A stretch of 8,184 bases of DNA from Ponticaulis sp. (GTDB lineage: Bacteria > Pseudomonadota > Alphaproteobacteria > Caulobacterales > Hyphomonadaceae), in contig PABS01000115.1 of NCBI GenBank assembly GCA_002699325.1, positions 19,228 to 27,411 on the forward strand, written 5' to 3'. Position 1 is the stretch's first letter, and each line of letters begins with the position of its first letter. Shown piece by piece: positions 1 to 5,602 of the stretch. Both the position numbers and the translations under genes were made by a program. The notes beneath the pieces are model-generated. The model did not search any database. It saw only the letters and a program-made list of their open reading frames with translations, and was not told the origin of the DNA.

Positions 1-971
1 AGGGCCCAGGCCAGCTTGGGATCAATGCTGAGATCAAGCATGCCATCCGCCATAGCCGAGGTGATGTCATCGGTTTCGTATCCATAGAAACGCATCATCC
101 AATCGGCCTGATATAGCCTGTGCTCGCGGATCAATGGCGGGCGAACCAGCGGCAGGTCTTTAGAGGCATCCGGAATAGGGCTGAAGGCAGAATAATAGAC
201 ACGACGCAGCTGATAACCTGCATAAAGACGCTTTGACGTGGTGATGATGCTGGCATCATTTGAGCTATCTGCGCCAATGATCATCTGAGTGGACTGCCCT
301 GCAGGCGCAAATTTTGGAACGCGGGTCTTTCTGATCTGCCTGGACTTCATCGCGTCGGCGCGATCATCAATCTGATGTCGAACGTCGGCCATGGCCTTGC
401 GAATGGTCGAGCCAGATTTTTCCGGAGCATACTGGGTTAGCGATGTCTCGTTTGGCAGTTCAATGTTCACAGAAAGACGATCAGCATACCGGCCAGCCGC
501 TTCGATCAGTTGGGTGTCTGCTTCCGGAATGGTTTTGAGATGGATATAGCCGCGAAAGTCATGCTCCTCTCGGAGCTTGCGGGCAACTTCAGAGATCTGC
601 TCCATGGTATAGTTCGCAGAGCGAATGATGCCTGAAGAGAGAAACAGTCCCTCAATGTAATTTCTCTTGTAAAAATCGAGGGTCAGAGCGACGACTTCAT
701 CTACAGTGAAACGTGCGCGTTCCACGTTTGAGGATGATCGGTTGATGCAGTACCGGCAGTCATAAATGCAGAAATTGGTGAGCAGGATCTTGAGAAGGGA
801 AATACAGCGCCCGTCTGGCGCATAGGCATGGCAAATTCCCATGCCTTCGCTGGACCCGACGCCTTTGCCGCCAACCGAATTTCGCTTGCTCGTGCCAGAG
901 GACGCACAAGAGGCATCGTACTTGGCAGCATCGGCCAGAATTTCGAGTTTCTGCTGAACAGACTTGCCCAA
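1..971 (-). CDS. Putative DNA modification/repair radical SAM protein (C-terminus beyond the left edge)
   Basis: Reading leftward from TTG at 971-969 gives 323 codons with no stop, so the gene continues past the edge; relatives are roughly 400-430 residues, from memory. The radical SAM cluster motif CX3CX2C is seen as CIYDCRYC (Cys68, Cys72, Cys75). Family-like segments follow: EGLFLSSGI, a patch around SVNIELPNE, and AGQSTQMIIGAD, then a C-terminal stretch containing ADWMMRFYGYE and DPKLAWA. Three further cysteines precede the motif (Cys22, Cys47, Cys56). The TTG start is chosen because GGGAG lies 6 bases upstream and the frame begins like relatives. Known: this family is predicted to act in DNA metabolism, and is often encoded next to a UdgX-type uracil-DNA glycosylase-like protein; its reaction is unknown. 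Inferred: that partner may lie to the left. Family assignment is fairly sure; function is not. Confidence 0.88.
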   Translation of the reverse strand, partial: MGKSVQQKLEILADAAKYDASCASSGTSKRNSVGGKGVGSSEGMGICHAYAPDGRCISLLKILLTNFCIYDCRYCINRSSSNVERARFTVDEVVALTLDFYKRNYIEGLFLSSGIIRSANYTMEQISEVARKLREEHDFRGYIHLKTIPEADTQLIEAAGRYADRLSVNIELPNETSLTQYAPEKSGSTIRKAMADVRHQIDDRADAMKSRQIRKTRVPKFAPAGQSTQMIIGADSSNDASIITTSKRLYAGYQLRRVYYSAFSPIPDASKDLPLVRPPLIREHRLYQADWMMRFYGYETDDITSAMADGMLDLSIDPKLAWA

Positions 972-977
972 TTTTTG

Positions 978-982
978 CTCCC
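978..982 (-). promoter_or_regulatory. Ribosome binding site that fixes a TTG start
   Basis: On the minus strand GGGAG is followed by the six-base spacer CAAAAA and then TTG (971-969). No ATG in this frame lies near enough to give the conserved N-terminus; the first in-frame ATG is codon 44, inside the conserved cysteine-containing region. This is therefore the evidence for the rare TTG initiation codon. Confidence 0.7.
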
Positions 983-1011
983 TATGATTGAGAACAAAAC
1001 CAGAACAAGCG

Positions 1012-1040
1012 TGACTGGGATCAAGCCTTTTTATCAGTCA
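1012..1040. repeat. Imperfect inverted repeat between the two leftward genes
   Basis: TGACTG (1012-1017) is matched by CAGTCA (1035-1040) around a 17-base centre. It sits in the 95-base gap between the stop of the exported-protein gene and the start of the radical SAM gene. There is no run of T after it in the leftward direction, so it does not look like a standard intrinsic terminator. It could be a weak attenuator, an operator half-site pair or chance. Confidence 0.3.
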
Positions 1041-1066
1041 GACAATCAGGAAAATGCTTCGTCGTA

Positions 1067-1534
1067 CTATTCCGGGCAGGTGAGCTCGTTAGCAGCGTCT
1101 GCGCCCTTGACGGATTTGACGCGCCAGCCTTTTTCGTCTGTCCAGCCAAGGACGTAGTGACTGGCCTGGGGATCGTCACCGATCACGCCACCATCTGTCG
1201 TGTTTCGTGTGAACTTCATTCCCGCCCAGGCAGTGGTATCGTCTGTCATGCATGTCTGAATTTCGTGGATGGTCGACTTGTCATAACCTTGAGATACGAG
1301 CCGGTCGAACATGGCATCGAGCTGGCTTTTTTCTTCCTCTACGGTTGGTTTGGTGTCCCAGTACTCTGTGGCGAGCGCCTCAGTGTCGTGCTGGTTCCAG
1401 GTGTCTGTATAGCTCTTCATGAAAGCGGCAGCGCTTTCTTTTGACTGAGCCGCGACCGGTGTCACCAAGGTTGCCGCAATGACAGCTGAAACCAGAGTTT
1501 CGCGCCATGAGATCGTTCTGAAGGTCTTAACCAT
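1067..1534 (-). CDS. Exported NTF2/SnoaL-like hypothetical protein, 155 aa
   Basis: The protein starts MVKTFRTISWRETLVSAVIA, with a basic N-region, a hydrophobic stretch at about residues 13-26 and an AXA-like site (V-A-A) suggesting signal peptidase I cleavage after Ala29. The mature part opens with a helix containing FMKSYTDTWNQHD and ends with GWRVKSVKG, which resembles the first helix and last strand of the NTF2/ketosteroid-isomerase-like (SnoaL) fold. This fold call is by eye and tentative. Two cysteines in the mature chain (Cys95, Cys153) could form a disulfide in the periplasm. The frame stays open upstream to ATG at 1621, but the start at 1534 is preferred because GGGAG lies 8 bases ahead of it and it gives a clean signal peptide. 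The gene ends in TAG, 95 bases before the radical SAM gene on the same strand, so co-transcription is possible. No specific function can be assigned. Confidence 0.72.
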   Translation of the reverse strand: MVKTFRTISWRETLVSAVIAATLVTPVAAQSKESAAAFMKSYTDTWNQHDTEALATEYWDTKPTVEEEKSQLDAMFDRLVSQGYDKSTIHEIQTCMTDDTTAWAGMKFTRNTTDGGVIGDDPQASHYVLGWTDEKGWRVKSVKGADAANELTCPE

Positions 1535-1624
1535 AAATTCCACTCCCGTTCGGGCAGGTTCAGCATTGTGCCGTTCGTAAAGCAACTGGTTCCTGATGAG
1601 AGGGTTCCGGCTAGTCGGCAAGTA

Positions 1625-1652
1625 TTCGCAGTCGCTTCGGCTCTGCTAAAAG
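1625..1652 (+). promoter_or_regulatory. Candidate promoter for csaA
   Basis: TTCGCA (1625-1630) and TAAAAG (1647-1652) are separated by 16 bases, and TG one base before the -10-like hexamer (TGC-TAAAAG) fits an extended -10 element. This would give a leader of about 50 bases before the csaA ATG. Both hexamers depart from consensus, so this is only a candidate. Confidence 0.27.
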
Positions 1653-1680
1653 AACGGAATAGTTGCTGAGCAGCTCTTTT
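1648..1680. repeat. Short inverted repeat in the csaA upstream gap
   Basis: AAAAGA (1648-1653) pairs with TCTTTT (1675-1680) over a 21-base centre that itself holds GCTG-AG-CAGC. It lies downstream of the candidate csaA start point, within the predicted leader and just ahead of the ribosome binding site. It may fold in the leader RNA or be a protein site; six bases of A/T-rich match could also be chance. Confidence 0.22.
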
Positions 1681-1711
1681 CACGCTTTTGAGGGCGTAGA
1701 AGGAGAGCGAT

Positions 1712-2083
1712 ATGCACATGGATTTTTCGCCCGAAGCGCCCGCAATGGACGCCATTGGGTTTGATGATTTTCTGAAAGTGGACATCCGGGTCGGTACAGT
1801 GCTTCGTGTTGAGCCCTTCCCGGAAGCGCGCAAGCCGACATTCAAGCTATGGATCGATTTTGGGCCAGCGATCGGGGAGAAAAAGTCCTCAGCCCAGATC
1901 ACAGTGAACTACAGCGCCGATGAACTCATCGGCAAGCAGGTCGCCGCTGTTGTGAATTTTCCTCCGCGTCAGATTGGGCCGTTCATGTCGGAAGTGCTTA
2001 CGCTTGGCTTTGCGGATGAGACCGGCGCGATCGTGATGTTTTCGCCGGATAAGGCTGTGCCAAATGGCTCGCGTCTCGCCTGA
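1712..2083 (+). CDS. csaA: tRNA-binding domain protein CsaA, 123 aa
   Basis: CsaA is a small homodimeric OB-fold protein related to the tRNA-binding module of methionyl- and phenylalanyl-tRNA synthetases (Trbp111/EMAP-II type). In Bacillus it was described as a chaperone linked to protein secretion. Nearly the whole chain is this one domain. Diagnostic segments are FDDFLKVDIRVGTVLRVEPF (20-residue block at 17-36), KPTFKLWIDFG (41-51), SSAQITVNY (59-67), and NFPPRQIGPFMSEVLTLGF (82-100), the last being the strongly conserved CsaA signature. The start at 1712 has AGGAGAG (1701-1707) at good spacing. ATG codons at 1718 and 1748 are alternatives, and the second would remove a poorly conserved 12-residue leader. 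The gene stands alone on the plus strand, divergent from the exported-protein gene and convergent with the phospholipase gene, with 7 bases between the stops. Identity is sure; the in vivo role in this organism is not. Confidence 0.93.
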   Translation: MHMDFSPEAPAMDAIGFDDFLKVDIRVGTVLRVEPFPEARKPTFKLWIDFGPAIGEKKSSAQITVNYSADELIGKQVAAVVNFPPRQIGPFMSEVLTLGFADETGAIVMFSPDKAVPNGSRLA

Positions 2084-2090
2084 CGGAAGT

Positions 2091-3818
2091 TTATGTCCGC
2101 AAATAGCGGGCGAGCGGGCCTCCAGCGCGGGCAATCGCGTCCTTGGTTTTCACATAACCTGCTTCGACCACGGCCTCATAGTTTTCCCAGTCCCGCAGAT
2201 CGGTTTCTTCGAGGTCTGGTAATATCACCATGTCAGCGAGTTCGCGCCCTGCGTTTGGATTGACGCTGAGCGTGGCTGTTCTCATGAGCAGGGAGGCAAT
2301 CGGCGGCGCTTCGGAAAACCCGTTCTTGAGCACCCAGCCGAAGAAGCCGGGCGCTTTGACGAAATCGTCTGCTTTCAGGCCTTCCGGCGCCCGTGCGACG
2401 TCAGATCCGATAATATAGCCGCGATGGGTCTGGCGCATGATATCGACTGGAAAGTTATTTAATACGGCTCCGTCAACCAGCACTTCGCCGTCATCCACGT
2501 AAGGCGGCAGAATACCTGGCAGAGAAATTGTGGCGCGCAAGGCATGGCGCAGCACACCGCGGGTCTGAATGCGTGTCGTGCCATCGGTCAGGTTCGTTGC
2601 GACCGAAAAGAATGGCAGGGTGAGGTCGGAAATACGGGTCTCGCCAAAATGCTCAGCCAGTCGGCGGTTTACCCGAAGGCCTTTGACGAGCGAGATGACC
2701 GGAATGGTATAGTCACCCAGCGGATTGCTATCGACGAAGGCTTTCCGAATGCGGCGTTCAATCTCGTCATCATCCCAGCCCATGGCCACGCAGGCCGCGA
2801 TGACAGCGCCCATGGAAGCGCCGCCGACAAAATCGATCGGGCATCCGGCTTCCCGCAACGCACGTACAACGCCAATATGGGCATAAGCGCGTGCGCCGCC
2901 CCCGGATAAAACAAGTCCGACCGAGCGCCCCGCCATGACCCGCGCGAGACGCTCACAATCCTCGCCCTGAACGCCTTTCCAGTGGAAACAGCGCGCAGCG
3001 CCAGCGGCATCTATCCACTCTGCGGGTTCGGAGACACGTCGGCCATTTGAGTGCTCGATCAACACAATGTCGATCAGGCGGAATGTCCGCGCAGGCGAGG
3101 TTTCATCGGGTAGCAGTGGAACGGAGGGACGAGCATCAGGCCGGGCAAGCACCCAGATCCGGTCGGCCTGGCGAAGCGACAGTTTGAACCACCGATTATC
3201 GCCAATGGTCGAGGTCAGAATGACGACATCATTCGCGGCTTCGAGCGCATCGAAATAGGAGGCGCCCTGGCTTTCGGCTTCTTCGCCAACAATCGCCGCG
3301 CTCAGCCCCATACGCGCCAGCGCCTCGGCTATGGAGCGCGCTCTCAGCTTGAGATCAATCGTGGGTGAGGCTGCGGTGAGCGCGAAAACTTTCGGCTCCG
3401 CCCTTTGATTCTGACGGCGAGTCTGGCGCAGGCGGATGAGCAGAATACGCGATAGCCGTTCCATTACGTCAGGGGAGGTCCGCATCAACTTCATAAAAGA
3501 AGTGCGGGGCATTTTGATGACTTCAGAATCACGCACAGCGAGAACGGAGTTCGAGTGCGGTTCTCCTGCCAGCATGGCCATCTCGCCAACAGGTTCTCCA
3601 GGGCGGATATGGCCGATAAATTCCGTTCGCCCGTCAGGCGCACGGCGGAAGGCGCCAAGGGTGCCGCTCAGCAGGAAATAAATAGAATCAGAACTCGAGC
3701 CCTCGTCAAAGAGCGTGCCGCCGCCGGGAACAGAAAACCACGTTGTGTCTTTCTCAGCTGCACGCAACGCGCGGACCGGAATGTTTTTAAGAATGGTTAT
3801 GCGCTGGAGAATCGACAC
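2091..3818 (-). CDS. NTE-like patatin phospholipase with N-terminal cyclic-nucleotide-binding-type domain, 575 aa
   Basis: Predicted serine lysophospholipase/esterase acting on membrane phospholipids, probably peripheral to the inner membrane; no signal peptide or clear transmembrane segment is seen. Domains in order: a cNMP-binding-type beta-barrel (about 5-135) with GEMAMLAGEPHSNSV (78-92) at the phosphate-binding cassette; a linker (about 141-280) with LRQADRIWVLARPD, resembling the linker of eukaryotic neuropathy target esterase; then a patatin domain (about 299-465). The patatin domain has the oxyanion loop GGGARAYAH (306-314), the nucleophile elbow GGASMG with Ser335, and the catalytic Asp449 in DGA. 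All three active-site elements are intact, so the enzyme should be active. The start is GTG at 3818; no strong ribosome binding site is visible, but the N-terminus matches the family. His88 stands where cAMP binders usually have Arg, so ligand binding is doubtful. The gene diverges from liuB. Its role is not known; relatives are often labelled RssA-like. Confidence 0.93.
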   Translation of the reverse strand: MSILQRITILKNIPVRALRAAEKDTTWFSVPGGGTLFDEGSSSDSIYFLLSGTLGAFRRAPDGRTEFIGHIRPGEPVGEMAMLAGEPHSNSVLAVRDSEVIKMPRTSFMKLMRTSPDVMERLSRILLIRLRQTRRQNQRAEPKVFALTAASPTIDLKLRARSIAEALARMGLSAAIVGEEAESQGASYFDALEAANDVVILTSTIGDNRWFKLSLRQADRIWVLARPDARPSVPLLPDETSPARTFRLIDIVLIEHSNGRRVSEPAEWIDAAGAARCFHWKGVQGEDCERLARVMAGRSVGLVLSGGGARAYAHIGVVRALREAGCPIDFVGGASMGAVIAACVAMGWDDDEIERRIRKAFVDSNPLGDYTIPVISLVKGLRVNRRLAEHFGETRISDLTLPFFSVATNLTDGTTRIQTRGVLRHALRATISLPGILPPYVDDGEVLVDGAVLNNFPVDIMRQTHRGYIIGSDVARAPEGLKADDFVKAPGFFGWVLKNGFSEAPPIASLLMRTATLSVNPNAGRELADMVILPDLEETDLRDWENYEAVVEAGYVKTKDAIARAGGPLARYLRT

Positions 3819-3863
3819 GGGCAGGCTTGGACTTTCTTTTGAACTTTGGCTTACCGCAGGGAG

Positions 3864-3896
3864 TTGGCAGGTTTAAGACACATAATTGGCAGTTTT
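3864..3896. repeat. Direct repeat in the divergent promoter region
   Basis: TTGGCAGGTTT (3864-3874) and TTGGCAGTTTT (3886-3896) match at 10 of 11 positions and start 22 bases apart, about two helical turns. A weaker TTGGC copy lies at 3846-3850. The pair sits between the divergent phospholipase and liuB starts, where an activator or repressor binding tandem sites on one face of the helix would be expected. The repeat is seen; the operator role is inferred. Confidence 0.4.
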
Positions 3897-3916
3897 TCCT
3901 GACTTGCCCTTATATC
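3886..3916 (+). promoter_or_regulatory. Candidate promoter for the liuB-liuC-liuD operon
   Basis: TTGGCA (3886-3891) resembles a -35 element and TATATC (3911-3916) matches 4 of 6 positions of a -10, with a long 19-base spacer. The suboptimal spacing would fit an activator-dependent or MerR-type promoter, but it may be coincidence. The -35-like element is part of the right-hand copy of the direct repeat. A clear ribosome binding site (AAAGGA, 3955-3960) lies 6 bases before the liuB ATG. Confidence 0.25.
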
Positions 3917-3917
3917 A
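3909..3917 (-). promoter_or_regulatory. Candidate extended -10 for the leftward phospholipase gene
   Basis: On the minus strand the sequence TGATATAAG contains TATAAG (5 of 6 matches to the -10 consensus) with TG one base upstream. No good -35 hexamer lies 16-18 bases further upstream, which an extended -10 can tolerate. It would give a leader of roughly 80 bases before the GTG start. Confidence 0.3.
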
Positions 3918-3966
3918 GAAGCATGAGACGCCCTCATTCTGACAAAAGAAGGTTAAAGGACCCGCT

Positions 3967-5574
3967 ATGAGCACGCTCACAACACGCCTGGACACCCGAT
4001 CTGAGTCTTATCGGGCGAACGGCGAGCGGATGAAAGCTCTGATCGCTGAACTTGAGGAGAAGACTCAGGCTGCATCCCTTGGCGGACCAGAACGTTCTCG
4101 TCAGCGACATGTGGAGCGTGGAAAGCTGCTTCCAAGAGAGCGGGTCGAGCGCCTGGTCGACCCGGCAACCCCGCTTCTCGAGCTGTCCCCCCTGGCTGCT
4201 AACGGTATGTATGACGATGAGGCGCCCGGCGCGGGTGTGATCACCGCCATTGGCCGGGTCGAGGGGCGTGAATGCGTCATCGTTTGCAATGACGCTACAG
4301 TGAAGGGCGGCGCATATTTCCCAATGACCGTGAAGAAGCACCTTCGTGCGCAGGAAATCGCGGAGCAAAATCATCTGCCGTGTATTTATCTGGTGGATTC
4401 TGGTGGAGCAAATCTGCCGCATCAGTCTGAGGTCTTTCCGGACCGGGAGCACTTCGGCCGGATCTTCTATAATCAGGCCAATATGTCGGCCAAAGGCATT
4501 CCGCAGATTGCTGCCGTAATGGGCTCATGTACGGCGGGCGGCGCCTATGTGCCAGCCATGTCCGATGAGACAATTATCGTTCGCAAACAGGGCACGATCT
4601 TTTTGGGCGGACCGCCGCTCGTAAAAGCTGCAACTGGCGAGGAAATCTCCGCTGAGGACCTGGGCGGAGCGGATGTCCATGCGCGCAAGTCCGGTGTGGC
4701 CGACCATTACGCTGCAAATGACGAACATGCGCTGGCTATGGTTCGCGATGCCGTGCGCGCGCTCAACCGGTCAAAGCCGACCTCGGTCGAGCTGCAGCCG
4801 CCTGAAGACCCGATCTTTCCCGCCCATGAGCTGAATGGCCTCGTTCCTTCCGATGTCCGTGAGCCCTATGATGCGCGTGAAGTGATCGCCCGCATTGTGG
4901 ATGGCTCGGTCTTTCACGAGTTCAAAAAACTTTATGGCGAGACACTGGTGACGGGTTTTGCGCATATCTGGGGCATGCCGGTCGGAATCGTCGCGAACAA
5001 CGGCATCCTGTTCTCTGAGAGCGCCCAGAAGGCGGCACACTTCATTGAGCTATGCGACCAACGCCGCGTTCCACTCGTCTTCCTCCAGAATATTACCGGT
5101 TTCATGGTCGGCTCGAAATATGAAGCAGGCGGCATTGCCAAGGACGGCGCCAAAATGGTGACCGCCGTCGCCACCGCCTCAGTGCCGAAATTCACGGTTG
5201 TGACCGGCGGATCTTTTGGTGCCGGCAATTACGGCATGTGTGGCCGGGCCTATAGTCCACGTTTCCTCTATATGTGGCCGAATGCGCGCATCTCCGTCAT
5301 GGGCGGAGAGCAGGCAGCAAGCGTTCTGGCGACGGTCAAGCGAGAGGGCATGGAACGGCGCGGTGAAGACTGGTCTGCAGAGGCCGAAGATGACTTCAAA
5401 CAACCCATACGCGACCTCTATGAAAAGGAAGGCTCACCATACTTCTCGACAGCGCGCTTATGGGATGACGGTATTATCAAACCCGCTGACACGCGACGCG
5501 TGCTCGGGCTTTCCATTTCAGCTTCCTTAAATGCACCATTCCCGGATCGCGGGTTTGGCGTATTCCGGATGTAG
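3967..5574 (+). CDS. liuB: 3-Methylcrotonyl-CoA carboxylase beta subunit (carboxyltransferase), 535 aa
   Basis: Transfers the carboxyl group from carboxybiotin on the alpha subunit to 3-methylcrotonyl-CoA, giving 3-methylglutaconyl-CoA in leucine/isovalerate breakdown in the cytoplasm. The protein is a full-length two-half crotonase-fold carboxyltransferase. The N-terminal half has [18 protein letters not shown] (141-158) and the oxyanion segment [16 protein letters not shown] (186-201). The C-terminal half has NITGFMVG (375-382), [16 protein letters not shown] (414-429) and [16 protein letters not shown] (436-451), all hallmarks of the methylcrotonyl/geranyl-CoA class rather than propionyl-CoA carboxylase. 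Phe417, from memory, is bulky in methylcrotonyl enzymes and small in geranyl-CoA carboxylases, which favours the former. ATG at 3967 follows AAAGGA by 6 bases. It is the first gene of a three-gene operon, 28 bases ahead of liuC. Also named mccB. Confidence 0.95.
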   Translation: MSTLTTRLDTRSESYRANGERMKALIAELEEKTQAASLGGPERSRQRHVERGKLLPRERVERLVDPATPLLELSPLAANGMYDDEAPGAGVITAIGRVEGRECVIVCNDATVKGGAYFPMTVKKHLRAQEIAEQNHLPCIYLVDSGGANLPHQSEVFPDREHFGRIFYNQANMSAKGIPQIAAVMGSCTAGGAYVPAMSDETIIVRKQGTIFLGGPPLVKAATGEEISAEDLGGADVHARKSGVADHYAANDEHALAMVRDAVRALNRSKPTSVELQPPEDPIFPAHELNGLVPSDVREPYDAREVIARIVDGSVFHEFKKLYGETLVTGFAHIWGMPVGIVANNGILFSESAQKAAHFIELCDQRRVPLVFLQNITGFMVGSKYEAGGIAKDGAKMVTAVATASVPKFTVVTGGSFGAGNYGMCGRAYSPRFLYMWPNARISVMGGEQAASVLATVKREGMERRGEDWSAEAEDDFKQPIRDLYEKEGSPYFSTARLWDDGIIKPADTRRVLGLSISASLNAPFPDRGFGVFRM

Positions 5575-5602
5575 GCGAAGGTGACAAAGAAAGGCTCACG
5601 AC

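Noticed and set aside
828..1157. Open frame on the plus strand spanning the start of the radical SAM gene and the end of the exported-protein gene
   Set aside because: It is antisense to two well-supported genes, has no recognisable family motif and no convincing ribosome binding site.
1575..1615. Two GGAAC sequences on the minus strand as a general-stress (EcfG-type) promoter
   Set aside because: No CGTT-like -10 partner occurs at the required spacing downstream of either copy.
1535..1621. 29-residue N-terminal extension of the exported protein, starting at ATG 1621
   Set aside because: The start at 1534 has a good GGGAG site and begins directly with a signal peptide; the extension would bury that signal peptide and has no visible ribosome binding site.
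1462..1902. 146-residue open frame on the minus strand across the csaA upstream gap
   Set aside because: It overlaps the conserved csaA coding region and the signal-peptide region of the exported protein in another frame; no recognisable domain.
2022..2048. CCGGCG/CGCCGG inverted repeat near the end of csaA as a terminator for the phospholipase gene
   Set aside because: It is inside the csaA coding sequence, has a 15-base loop and no T tract on either side.
3934..4452. 172-residue open frame on the minus strand over the liuB start
   Set aside because: It is antisense to the conserved N-terminal half of liuB and would occupy the divergent promoter region; the sequence shows no family features.
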